Of a stretch of DNA of 64,000 nucleotides, positions 40,401 through 54,200 are shown one piece after another. Below the pieces are notes generated by a model. That model was given only the letters and a program-made list of their open reading frames with translations, ran no database searches and was not told the DNA's origin. Where the stretch lies: contig OZ024872.1 of the NCBI GenBank assembly GCA_964017185.1, forward strand, positions 46,338,188 to 46,402,187, in the 5' to 3' direction. The position numbers and the translations under genes were made by a program. Positions within the stretch are counted from its first letter, which is position 1, and each line of letters begins with the position of its first letter. The DNA is from Rugalucina vietnamica (taxonomy: Eukaryota; Mollusca; Bivalvia; Lucinida; Lucinidae).

Positions 40401-43400
40401 CAAGAATCAGTGGCTCTCAGCATTATAAGGCTATCACTGGGAAATGCATGAAGTGTTGGTGACCAATGTTCACCCTGCTTTAACAAAGGCAAACTACCCA
40501 TATCAGGAAGGAACACTAAGAACCAAGCTATCAAGCTAGTAACAATTATTTTATCATTCCTACAATAACCCACCTTCATGAGACAGGAACAACACATGAT
40601 CACTGTGAGTATACCAGTAGACAGGATGGAGAACAGTACGGTAAGTACGGGTGACAATCCTAGAGGTTCCTGCTCCAACATAGACTGCAGTGAGGCTGGA
40701 AGCTGTAATGTCACAGGATCACATAATTACATATGGTATATTGAAATAGTCTTGAAAAGGTTTCTTGGTTTTTAATTCACTTATTTTTCCTTAGTGTGGC
40801 AGACAAGCTGCATAGTTTTACTGTAGCACTTCATAGATCTTCAATAAAACAATTTTTGATGGTTGAACGTTGCTGCAACTGTGCCTTCAAACTGATTATT
40901 CTATTCCATTGTAATTTAATAAACATGCTTATTTTATTCTTTCTCATTATGTTGTACCAGAAAGTACAGTTGTTTGTTTCAATACTGAAGCATTCAATAT
41001 GGTGTCTGAAACAGCATTTTATATTTGCAAAGCTACACAAGAATGTTGTTAAATATTTTCTCAGAGTTACTGTACCTTGTCAACAAGCAATTTAAGCTGA
41101 GGTTCCAACCTTTGCACCAAAGACAATTCAGGAGCTACATCTTGCCTCTCATCTCCCAGTTTCTGTGTTTGACTAGGATCTGCGCCAAAACCTGTATCAC
41201 CCAGGTTGTTGTTCTCATCAACTTTTGGTCTCAGCGTGGGAGGAACAGGGAGATCCATTTTGTCTGCTGTTGGTGTTGTTTGTACTGGCACTTCTGTCTC
41301 TTTAGCTGCTTGCTCTTGTTGGCCTCCCTGACGTCCTGGTAAATCTGGCAGTTGTCTATGTGGATCACCCATGTGTTTAGTTTGATCCTGGGCTTGCTTG
41401 ATCTCTGGTGGCTTTGTGATGTATGGCTGTTGTCTTTGAACATCAGGCTGACCTTCAGGTTCTTTTCTCACTGATTCATGTTCAGCTGATAATGTTTTTC
41501 TTGCAACAAAATCAACAGTTTTGTATGGATCTTGGCTTAATGATGGTTGAACCTTATCCTGAACTGAGTCACTTTGAACTGTAACATTATCTCTAGGGAC
41601 TTCCGCTTTAGGTATTTCAACTCCTTGAGCTACTGAACTTTCAGTATCAGTATGGGTAGCAGATGTTTCAATACTAGACTGATCAAGAGCAGGGGTATAT
41701 TTATTGTTTATATCAACACCTTGATTCAATGGTAGAACCTTAGTGGTTGCTTGATATGGTGTTTCAAATTTCTTTAAGTCTATAGAACTATATACAGAAC
41801 TGGAAGATGGTTTCAAGTCTGTTGCTTGCATTATTAGTGGCTTTGCATCAGTAATTTTATCAACAGGTACTGTATGAGTATCTGGCAAGTCTGCATTCAA
41901 ACCAGGAGCAGCAGACTGCTCTATGACTGTTTCTGATGGTTCTATTTTAAGATCCGCCTTTACAGTTTCTGTAGACATAACACTGTATGTATCTGAACTT
42001 GTAGCATCTAGCCTTTTTGACTCAGTTTCTTGAATAGTCTGCTCCTGTGATTCCTGGGTCGTTACCACCTCCTCAGATTTCTGTACAAGTGTTTCTTCAG
42101 AAACATCCTGTGTTGCCTGTGACTGATGATCAAATGTCTGTTGTGTGATCTCTTCAGTGGGTTCTCCCATTGTCTGGGTTGGCTGGATGCTGGTGGTTGT
42201 TTCAGAAGTTGCAACATGAAGTAGTGTAGATTCTACCACAGAGGTTTGCATTGTTTCTTCAGTGACAGTAGGAGATACAATTTCAGCTCCAAAATATTCT
42301 GCAGGGAAAACTGTTCCATCTATCACTATTTCAGAGGGCACTTCTTGCTTTCCAGAGCCAGCATTTGATGCATCATCAATGACTTTGTCAGATCTCAAAT
42401 CTCCCAGACTATCAGGTAAAGCCTGTTGTTCGAAAGCCTTTGTGTCATCTTTGACAGCTGGTGCAGCCTCTTTCTCTACATTGTCAGCATCAAACTGAAT
42501 ATCATGACCAGCCTGTGTGTCAATGGCTGCTTCATCAACTTCGACGTCTTGACGCTCCTGTTTTCCAATATCTACTGTATCTTTTTTGACATCTTCAACA
42601 TTTTGTTTATCAGCACTTTTTTTGTCAGCTTCCATATCTTGTGTTGCTTGTTTGTTACTATCTACTATTTCCGTTTCTCTAACTGTTTCAGCCTTCTTTT
42701 CCTGTTCCTCTTTGTCAGCTTCTTTATCAGGTGTAGCCTGCTGATCAAGTTGGATATTTTGTTCATCTTTCTTCTCAGCATCTTCCTTGTCATGTTGAGT
42801 AGATTCTGATTTGTCTGATTCTGCATCAGCTTCCTTCTCTTTAGTATCTTCTTCACTTTTTCCAAAGGTGAATGTTTTGACAGCTGAAAATATATAGAAA
42901 AAATTCTATTTTCAGATTATGAAAATGCTTGCTGAAGTCACAGGCACTTAAAGATCTGTATTACCCAAATAACCTACAGGTTTATGATCCTACCTATCTT
43001 ATAATTTTTTACACAACCTGATTTGTGTTTGTAATGTTTGCAGAGGTTCAGATGCCAAAATTAATAGAGGAATCAAACATGATTTTCCATTCATTAACAT
43101 TTGCTAGGTCCAGAGGGGAGTGTCAAAAACGGAAGGCATAGTGCATATTTATGCAAAAGAGTAATGAACATAATCCAGTTTTCAAAATAACGTCTTTCAG
43201 ATTTAAGCTTAAAAGTTAAGATGATAAGACAAAATAACATTGTTTCCCACATCTCATCTTCTGAAAACTAACAGCCAATTATATTAGCAATCTATAGCAA
43301 GATGACTGTACAAGAAGAAAACTTGCAACAGCATTAAACTACTACACTCAAAACAGCTTTAATAAATTTGCATTAAGCAATACAAAATTTGTATTTACCA

Positions 43401-46400
43401 GAATCATATGAGCCCTAGCTTTGCAAAGAGACATAAGCGAACTTTAAAATATAGTTCTAAAATATTTGTTACATTCATGCATAGTAGGCAAATGTGTTGG
43501 ATAATGTAACATTTGCTTAAAATGTCAAAGATCATCACTGCTTTTAACAAACTAAAAAAAGAAAGAGAAAATATATCACTAAAAACTTTGTATTTGTATT
43601 ACTAATAATTGTCCATCTGCTAAGCAAACATATATATAAATTATTCTGGTTAGTGTACCTGATAAAGTATTGAAAATACATCTTACTGAATTAATCTATT
43701 AATTTATCCTCAACCAAACTCAGAAGGGTAACACTGAATACCTGGACCAAAGAAGGCAGGTCTCTAATGGCAATTTATTGGGTATATTTACTGGGAACCG
43801 TTATGCTTGTTTTAATTGCCAACCAAAAATGTGATCATCTTTAGTGGGTACAGTAACAAGGATGTTAGCCTCCAACCAAAGAATAAATCATGCATTTAGT
43901 TTGTGTCATATATGAAACCATATTCTGTGAACTTTACTATACAATTTCAACAAATGGTTAAAACACACATGTTGTCCATTCTAATTAAACACATGGTGCA
44001 CTTTACCTTTCAAAATATCTAAATGTTAGTGTCTAATAAGCACATATTGAAGAGCTTGTTAAGCCCAGTTTAAAATTTGTGCTGCCTTTTAAAACCTGTA
44101 GAAACAGATATGCAATCAATAAAAGACAATAAATAGAATAAGCGTCAGTCTTCAACACCAAACAAAGAAAATGTTAGTCAAAAATATGATTAATGCACTA
44201 CGTATACTATACAATTGTTGCTCTTGAGTGAGGGTGACATGAAGATTTCTTCACCCAAGGCAGGTAATAATGCCCCAGGGCAATATTACCTGTCAAGGGT
44301 GTACAAATCGTCATGTCACCCTCACTGTTTTATTATACTGACCCACTTTTGAAACAAATTAGCTAACAATATTTATTTACACTCCAAAGGATAATTATTT
44401 TTTCCATTTAAAGGCCTTGTCATACATTAGCAAAAGTCCCTTGATGCAGACTTGTCTAAAATTGTTAATCTGTCGTGTTTTGTGACTTCTGGACAAAGTC
44501 ATAACCTTTGTGTTCCATTCATTTAAAAGAGTAATTTTTATAAAACATCTGCAAAAAAATTTCGAACAGAAACTGCAAATAAATGACAGATTTATCCTTA
44601 ACGCAAGTCTGTGTTGAGGGACTTTCGCTAAAATGTGACAAGGATTTAGCTAAGTTTTGGGGAAAAAAAAAAAGAGAGAGAAAGGCCTAGGGAATTTAAG
44701 GACTGATTTCGGCCTCATGCATTGGTAAAAAAAATATTAATTTTGGAATGTTGAGGAGAAAAGTAGAAAAGTATTGCAAACAGCAGGTATAGGTCCCTGC
44801 TTATAAATTCTAGCACAACTACATGTATCACATTCAAATTACAACGCTACGAAAAGCATAGAAATACCACTTTTTGTAATTTTGAGTCTATTTTTCACCA
44901 TTTAACATCATTTTCAATTACCGGCCCATGTGATGAAAAATTTCTAATTATGAAATAATAATTATGAAGTATCATCCAGAGATATTGTAAGCAAAGTATC
45001 ATTTTGTTCGTCTGTGGGCCGGTATTCAAAAATTAAAACGTGTTAAGAAACGGTCAAAAATCGACCCAAAAGTGAAAAATGTACTCTATCTATGGTTCAG
45101 CTGCACATTGCCAAGGCAACGCTTGTAAGACAAATGAAGTACTCGTTCTGGTTTTTAAAAGACGAGACATATGGCTGTTTTCAGGAATAGTTTTCTCACC
45201 TAAATTCCAAAATTTATTTTTTTAACAAAATCTGAGGCCAAAAACAGGCCTTAAATGCCCTAGGCCTTTTATGGACAAATATTTACACAACAAAAGCAAA
45301 ATGATCCAAGGCCAAAACGACCTGAGGCCAAAATGACCCGGGACCGAAAAGCTTGTGATGGAAATGACCCAGTGTCAAGACGACCCGCGACCGAACAACT
45401 TGAGACCCAAATGACCCGAGTCAAAACGATCTAGGCCAAAATGACCTGGGGTCGAAAAGACCTGGGACCGAAAAGACGTATATGACAACAAGTGCAACTG
45501 CATTTTTAGTCGGATATGATGTCAGAGGGTAATATAGGCCACCAGTTAAAATTACAATCATACAGTACAAATAATAATTGGTAAAGTAGAGTAGTGCATT
45601 AAGCTGTGAAGCAATATATAAAGCAATGGCTAGCCATTTTGTCCTTAATATTCCTTACATAAAGTGACAATATTCAGTAAAATCAATGCTTGTTGTTGTT
45701 AGTAAAGCTTCAATCCACACAGCACAGCAAACCTTTTGAGACTATATACCTTTAGAATTAGTGCATAATTAACAAACTATATACAACACCTACATATCAA
45801 CTAAACAGAAGCTAAAACCAGTGAATTAGTTAAGAAGTGGATTCTACAAGACAAACATGTTAGCAAAAAGAACAGGAGCCTATACATGTTAAGCCATCAC
45901 CTATCACACCAGAACAAACCTTCTGATGGAAGCTCAACATCCTTATCAGCATCTTTTTCCCTTTCATCATGATGATCTCTTTCATCATCATCTTCTTCTT
46001 CATCATCATCAGTGGCATGTTTAGCTTCTTTTGTAACTTCATGGCCTTTTGACTCTTCAGTCTCCACAACCTGGGGTTTTAGATGGCTGTCATCCATAAG
46101 TTCTCTGGTTGCTGGTATGTTTTCATCTATCAACTGGTCTAAAGTTTGCTGAACTGGGCTATCAAGCTTCTCAAATTCTGCAGTTTCTGTTTCTGGCTGT
46201 TTAATATCTGCTGGCTCTTTATCATCTCCTGTCCTCATATCAGCTTCAGTTCCCTCAACATCAGCTCTATTTTGCACATTTATAGAATTATCTTCTGTTG
46301 TTTTAGGAATGCCTCCTTCAACCATATCTGCACCAGCCTGTTGTTTAAACCATCTGTCAACTGGAATTTCCATTTCAACATTGGTTCCTGAAATCTCAGC

Positions 46401-49400
46401 TACTTTTTCACCTGCATTTGGGTCAATGTCAATATTCTTCTCATCAGTTTTTATATCACCCTCTGTCTGTACCACTTCTCCAGCAGAATGTTGCTCAGAC
46501 TGTGTGACATCTGGTACCTCCACTTTTGTATCTGCTACTTCTTTATCAGGTTCAGTCCCATCACTATCCTTTTTCAATTCATCTTTGATATCATCTTTGA
46601 TATCAGTCTCTTCTGGTGTTTTTAGACCTGAAGCCTCTGTCCCGAGATTTTCACCTTCTGGTACCTCTTTCTTTGAACCAACATTTTCCTTTGACATAAT
46701 GTCAAAGAGTTTTTCAAATTTCATAAGTGGGTCTTCTTCTTGGTTTTGTACTGTTGATGTGGGGCTTTCATCTGTTACAAGAATATGAGTATCTGTTCTT
46801 TCTCTATTGTCATCTTCTGTTGTAGGAATTTGTGCAGCTGTTCTATCTTTATTACCAATTTCTTTATCATCATCTACTGATTTACTTACACTCCCTTCCA
46901 TCTGTTCTGACTTATCTTGTACAGGTGCCTCATTGGCTGTTGGATTATTTTTAGAGGATTCTATTACTTCATCTTCTAAATCAGTTTCATCCAAATCAGT
47001 GTCATCCTTTGTCTGTACTGAATCAGATGCTTGAATTGGTTGCTCATTTTCAGAAGATTTATCAACAGGCTCTCCGACTGCTTCCTTTATTTCTATCATA
47101 AAATATGAGAAGATAAAAACAACTTCTTTAAATACCAATAAGTTAAGCCATTATGCTTAAACTAGTACTGAATTCTACATTAAAGTAAATCGTCAAAAAT
47201 AGAAAATTACAAGTAACAAAACCCTCTCATGCAGAATGCTATTGTAAAGCGAAACAAGTAAACAATGTCCCAGTCTTACAGGTAGTCAAGACCTAAGTTC
47301 TCTTCATTCTTCATAATAATAATTTGATACTCAGCCAAATCTTTATGTGAGCAACATAAGGAAAAAAAACTTGCTTTTTGCATAATATGCACTACAAACA
47401 AAGGTACAGATTAGCTGTACAGCCCATCAATCTTTTTATACTCTATAACTATTTACAACTCTACAACTATTTAAAAAGAAGTGCAATCACTCTTTCCCAG
47501 TCATTTAAAATTACATGTATTTTACTAGCCACCTGACACTTGCAGTTGTACAGTCCAGTTCAATCTTATACACACAACAGACAGAATGTTTGCCCTTGAT
47601 CCCAATCTTATACTTTTTTCTCTTTTTTTTCTTTTTGCATTCTTTTGTGGTTAATCCTTTAAATATTAATGATGTTTACTACTTAAGGGTAAACATTACT
47701 ATTGTTTATGAGCACACTGTTTGCGCAACGTTGGCGTTTAGTATGTGCATGTTACGCGTAGTTTTTAACGTCGTTTTGTTTTGATTTCTCAATGACGTTG
47801 CAAGCTGTGGAATCTTATTATGTTTGTCTCTGCATAATTAAGTCCTAAAGCGGGTTTACATATTGTTCATTTTTATTTCAAAAGAAGTTCTGTGGCAATT
47901 GATATACCCAAATTTGTGTATAAGGTTAATTATATGTCACATATATGTAAAAACGTTTTATTTCGCTGTTAATGACGTCGCATAAATATACGCGACGTCA
48001 GTGCAACGTTTGGCGTTAAAACGAAAAAGGCGGGAATATTGAACGTTTTTTCTCTATATCTTCCAACGCAATCCGGTGACCCCAACTTTTTATTTGAACT
48101 TTTAAATGGTTACCACGTTTCCTATCTGTTGGTGTAATTTAATCCAAATCATATGCGTAGTTTAGGAGATATCGCAAAAATACGTACTTTTTCCAGGTTT
48201 GAAAAGATGGCGGGAAAGTTAATTTTGCATGTAATCTCTCCAGTTTAAGAGCAAATAGTATCAAAATGTAAGAAAATAAGACTCATCGTGTGTTTAAGTT
48301 GTTTTTGCCTAAATAACATATATATTAGAACACATATCCGCTACGAGTGCGGTTTTCTGAAATTCATGAGAAACACCCAAAAAGTTCCGATACCATGGAA
48401 ACGAGACCGGTTACTCCCCACTTTTAATTCGATTTTAGTCCAAGGATACAATTATCTTGAAGCTTAGGAAGTTTCATGAAAATCATATGCGGGAATTAAA
48501 TAGTAATGTTTCCCTTTAATAGTGAAAAACATGAATCTGACAATAATGACTCTAGCATTAATTCAAAACAATGTCATAGAAGACTTACTGTTTTATCTCA
48601 TAGTACCAATATTATAACCAATTTGCACTGAATACTAAATATGAGACTAAAGGAAACTGTTAGTGAGGGCTTAGCATTTTGACCAGTTAAATAGCTCAGA
48701 ATAACCAATATACAACATTTCATGATTATTTCTGTTAGAAATTTATGTGAGGAAGCTTGATATTCAAATAATGTTTTGAATGTCTAGAATACATGTCAAT
48801 GTTATAATATAAAAGAGATAATTTTGTTCATTTTCCACAAAAAGCCCATCCCATTCATGGTTTTGCTCCTTAATAACTTCAGTATGATTCAATAATCTCT
48901 ATTGAAAACTCATAATAGAGAAATTTCTTAAATATTGTTTATTTATCTTAAATTAATCAACATAACAGTAACTAAAAGTTTAAAATGAAACAACAACTAT
49001 ATTTTACACTGCAGTAGACTTACCATTAAACATGTTGCCAAGTAATGACCCACCACCATCACTAGGCTCTGACTCCTGTTTTGTTGTTTCAGTCTTTTCG
49101 AAGGCTTCAGCTTCTCTTTCCAGTGTTTTGTCCATTGTTGGTGGTAGCTTTGCATTTTCTCCTTTGTCTGATTCTTTTGTGTGTTCTTCATCTTTTCTCA
49201 CATCATCAGCTTCTTCAGTATGCTCCTCCCGCACTTTAGGTTTTACCATTTCATCAGCTTCCTTTTCTGGTTCTTGAGTTGGTACAATTTTATCCTCTTG
49301 TTTTATCTCTTCATTAGTTTGTGCATTGTCCTCTAATTTTGTTGGTGGTTCCACAGGTGGTTCTGGTTGAGCATCTTTGATCTCAGTTTTATCTTCCTCT

Positions 49401-51161
49401 TTCCTATGATCCTCTTTATGTCTTTCATCTTCATCCTCCTCATCATCATCTTCTTCATCATCATCATGCTCATCATCTTTTTCTTCCTTATAGTCCATGT
49501 TGTCTAGAGTATTCCCATCTTCACCATTTTCATCTTGGAAAGCTTTATCTCTTTTGACATCATTGACAGTTTCAGGAGTAAACTTAAGATCCTTCTCCTC
49601 AGCATTGACAGTTGGTTTAGCATCATCCACTGTCATTTCTTTCACAGATTCATCTGGTTTATTACCACTAGGCTGTTCACTGACTAAACCATCTCCTGCA
49701 ACATGACTTGTCTCTTGGTTTCTATTTGTTTGATCTACTTCGTTCTGTGTGTCTAGTTTTCCATCTAATTGCTCCTGTGGCTTATTTCCCTGGTCTGAAA
49801 TAGAGCAATTATATGCTGATAATGCCTTTTTACAACATCTTGACACTTTTTTTTACTTCAGTTTCACAGAGATTGTTTTACATACAACTACATGTATATG
49901 CAAAAATATGTCTTGTCGGTGAAAAGAGAAGCTTCAGACAGATTCTCTTGAAAAGTTATCATCCAAGAAAATGCGCCCTGACCATTTAGACAAAACAGCA
50001 AATAGTGGTGACCCTTATCAGATCATTTTAAGAGAGTAGCAGCATACAACCGATATGGTGCCAGTTATATCAAGCCTGTATACTGTACCAAGAGTTCAAG
50101 TGACTCCAATTTTGGAGGTGTTTTTTTTTTACTCAAACCTTCGATTTTGACAACTTCTTGAAAAGACCCAGTACAAAAGCATAGAAAAACTGGGTACATC
50201 TTAATTTTACCCCAATTTTCAAAAGCTTGTGAGAAGTATGGTACCTGTAGATTTAGGTTCAGTTTCATCCCCAATCTCCGTCTCATCATCATCATCATCT
50301 GGCAGTTCAGTTTCATCATCCTCAACACCCGCTGGCTGGGAACTCCCAGCTGGTGGCACTGCTGGCTGGTCTGGTGCTCTGGCTGGGTCTTGTGGTGGTG
50401 GGTAGAGCTGAAATGAGAAAGGATCCCAATCAAAATGTCTGTGTTATTCTTAAGTTAGCAATAAAGAATCATACAAAGACATAAAAGTTGAAGCCTAAAA
50501 TCTTTAAAGCCTATATAAGATTAACATCTTCAATTGCACATTTTCATTAAGTTGTGATTTTCTGGTTTCCTTTACATGAGCAAATGTTTGTATGTATTAT
50601 TCTAAATATACAAGGGTGCACTTTAGAAACTAGGCATGTTAGATATGTCAGCCAGAATTAAAGTTAAAAGCTCTATACTTAGTCTAAAAGGAATCAACAA
50701 GAATTAAAGTTGAAAAGCTCTATACTAAAGCCAAAAAGGAATCCTTTGTTTCCTGATATCAATGCAGCATTGTAAAACCAGTGAATGTAGAACTCATAAC
50801 AAGAAATTTCTGTTAAATTTGTCTTGCATCTTGTAAAATGAGTTGTGTCTGTTGATTCTCGTTAAAACACCTTCATAAAATACCCAAAGATTCTGTTATA
50901 TGTTAGAAGAAGTCAAAGAATTTTCCATCATTCATCAGGAAACCATGCCCCTGAATTGTATACCTCCATATACCCCACTTTTATATAGTAAAACTGGGGT
51001 ATGCAGGGGTATACCTATTTTTGTTATTTTTGATCCAAAACATGGATTGTGGTTAGAACAACTTCGGCGAGGCAGTTCTAAAGTGTACCCACAATCTGTT
51101 TTGAACAAAAATAAGAAAAATATCAAACTTTTTCTAATGAAATTTTCTCTCTTTTTTTCTG

Positions 51162-51201
<40 letters not shown>

Positions 51202-54200
51202 AACAATCTCTGTATGGGCAGGTTTTCGTAATGTTCTCATCTTGTGTACAATTTTACCTCTGTATCAACTTCATGTGAAGGATTTGGCTGTTCAACTTTA
51301 GTTTCTCTCACAAATGATCTTGGAAAATATCCCCGCTTCCCATTGCACTGAAAAATAGATACAAATATGGTTTAGCAAAGAAGCATAATATCCAACAAGC
51401 AAAACAAAATTTACATACAATGTAGGGCCAAATCAGCTTTTTTTAGATAATACAGCATTGCAAGTTTAAACAATAAGAGGTGGCTTGTTTGTAAGTTTGT
51501 ATAAATTGCATAAATTAGGAGAAGGCGCTATACATATCATTGACATTCTGTGTAGAAAAACACAGCTGCTACCATACAACTTTATAAGCCTTGGCTTTTC
51601 GTTTATACAGAAAGCAGGTTTAATCATGAAGCTGCTAAATGTCTCATCTTGGTGACTCATTTGCTGACAGAATCTTGCTTTCATGTATTTGTTTGAATAA
51701 TAATAATGAACATTTTCCTTACCTCTCCACCCCAGAGGTCTGGCCGTGAACCAGCTGATTTACTGTATATCAGAACAACCTCACCCCTCTCGAATGGAAG
51801 GAGAGCAGGATCTTTTGGATTATGTCTGGCTAAGGTACGGGCTCTGGATATAAGGCCTGAAAGATATAGTCACAGATATCTCTATACAACAATTTATTAT
51901 CGTAACAAACCCTAGACCCCAGACCTTCAGCTGTTGTTTACAATCTACATGCACACAGTAACAATCCTGTCAGTGGTCAGAAATGCTCCACTGATTTTCA
52001 ACCAATCAGAAAGCAGCTCTAGTGACACACCCAGACATAGACATGGGCATCCAAACTGTACAAGTCACAGGCCCTAGCAACCTCAAGCCAGTCAATTCAT
52101 TTGTAATGTAAATGTCAAATTTGGAGGCACTTGCCAGGATTAGAGGATCTACACAAAAGTGGATCGCTTCATGGTTCTCTGAGCGCTAACAAAAATGGTG
52201 TTGGATGGCCATTGCTCAGAACCTGTCCAGGTATTATCTGGTGTCCCTCAAGGATCGGTCTTTGGACCGGTCATGTTCTTGATTTTCATCAATGATCTTC
52301 CGGACAATATCAGGGCATAAGATTGTGTGTTGTATAGGAACATTAATGCACCAGTCATTTGTAACCACTGTCCCCCCACTTACGGGGGAATGGTGGGGGT
52401 GGCCTGGCTAAAGTGCAAAGCAATTAGTTTTCAAGTGTCCCGGCAGTGCAGGGGAAATGACGGGGTTTTGACATTAGGATCCTTACCCCAGGGAGATTTT
52501 CTATTGAGAAGGACGGGGCAAAGAGTAAAGTTTTGATCTCCAGTTTGCCCCCTGGGGGTGGGGCTCACAGCAGGGCAGTGAAAGCTCAAAGTCATAATCC
52601 CTGCCCTTCCTGCAGGTGGGGGAGCAGTGGTTACAAATGACTGGTGCATAATTCTAATTTGCCAGATTCTACAAGATGACCTGAATAGCCTTGCACAATG
52701 GGAGACTGATTTTCAAATGAAATTTTACATTGCCAAATGTCATTCAACGAGAGCCCAGCATCTCCCTAGCAATCAAAACACAATAATAATTTCTACACTC
52801 TGCATCAAAAAACATGTAACAGGTTCAGTCCACCGAAAACCTTGTACTAACTATCACCGACAACTTGGAATGGGGTCAACATGTTTCTGAATGTTCTGAA
52901 TGTTCCTATACAACACACAATCTTCTGCAAAGAGGCAAACAGATGACCTGATTGTCCGGAAGATCATTTAGAAAAAAAAAAATTCATTGGATTGTGGATA
53001 CAAGTTAGAACTGCCGTGCCGAAGTTGTTCTAACAATTACCCACAATCTATGTTTTGGATGAAAAATAACACAAATAGGTAAAACCCTTCCATATAAAAA
53101 TGGGGTATAAGGGGTATACAGTTCATGGGCATGTTTTCCTGATAAATGATGGAAAATTCTTTCACTTCTTCTGACATAAAACAGAATGTTTGGATATTTT
53201 ATGAAGGTGTTTTAACGAGAGTCAGCAGACAACGCTCATTTAAAGATAATATGCAAGGCAAATTTAACAGAAATTTCTTGTTATGAATTCTACATTTGAC
53301 AGTTGTACAATTCTGCATTGATATCAGGAAACAAAGGATTCCTTTTAGGCTTGAGTGTAGAGCTATTTGACTTTAATTCTAACTTGTTAATTCCTTTAGA
53401 CTTTGGGCTTTTAACTTTAATTCTGGCTGACATATATAACATGCCTAGTTCCTACAGAATACACAGCAAATCATATCACCCATGTATATTTAGAATAATA
53501 TATAGAAACATTGTCGCATGTGTAAAGGAAATCAGAAAATCACAACTCCTGGAGGAACAGGAGTAGTGTTGACAATGTGTTTGACGAACTTGAGTGGCCA
53601 TCCCTGGAGGACCGCAGGGTGAAGTCCTCCTTAATTTTCTTTTAAAGGATTCACTCCCATACAGTGTCTCTTGATAAAGATAGATATCTGACCCCAGCAC
53701 CCAACTTAAGAAGTACCAGCGCATCTCATGGTTCACAATACACAAGATATTCAGCCTATAGTGATGCTCTGAAGAACTCTTTTTTCCCTGGGATTATCCT
53801 ATTATGGAATAGTCTTCCCACTTCAGTGGTCTCATCAAAGACTGCTGAAGAATTCAAGGCTCTTATTTAGTCTTAGGGATTCAGAGGTAAATGAAACCAT
53901 TTAGTTTTAATAGCCCATCCCAAATGTTTCTTTCCATTTTGCTAAATTCAAAATTTAGCCATCAATCCATAACCTGAGCCCAGTAACTAGATCATGATCA
54001 GAAATTGATCGACTTAGTATGTGAAGATAGAGATAGATTGTCACATGCTTACCATGTGTAATCTTTTTTTTTCAACGTAGTGGAGTGACGTTCAGCAGCT
54101 TTAAAAACCCTAAAAGAATTGTATTATTGAAATACGAAAAGAATATTGATTCATTCATTAAGTGCTTTGGAAAATCTTACAAAACTGTCAACTGGGTAAT

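Larger units (their letters stand above)
52100..53880 (+). pseudogene. CR1-like RT remnant split by two insertions (MIA3 intron 1)
   Basis: Three pieces of one element on the plus strand. 52150-52340 encodes VLSGVPQGSVFGPVMF and INDLPDNI with a stop following. 52650-52960 encodes ILQDDLNSLAQWETDFQMKF. 53475-53875 encodes a thumb/C-terminal region (LEDRRVKSSL, WNSLPTSVVSSKTAEEFKAL). The gaps are a 304-bp inverted-repeat element at 52346-52649 and the repeat at 52989-53452. Multiple stops and frameshifts; not functional. Confidence 0.78.

Noticed and set aside
46309..46788. Serine-rich plus-strand frame opposite MIA3 exon 6
   Set aside because: Antisense shadow of the acidic low-complexity coding sequence.
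47093..47138. Start of MIA3 exon 6 at the ATG 45 bases further upstream (independent gene)
   Set aside because: The acceptor tatgatag gives perfect phase with exon 5, and the preceding residues are hydrophobic intron translation with no support.
50935..51240. Processed pseudogene suggested by the poly-A run
   Set aside because: The preceding sequence is a dispersed non-coding repeat found elsewhere in the window, with no coding similarity.
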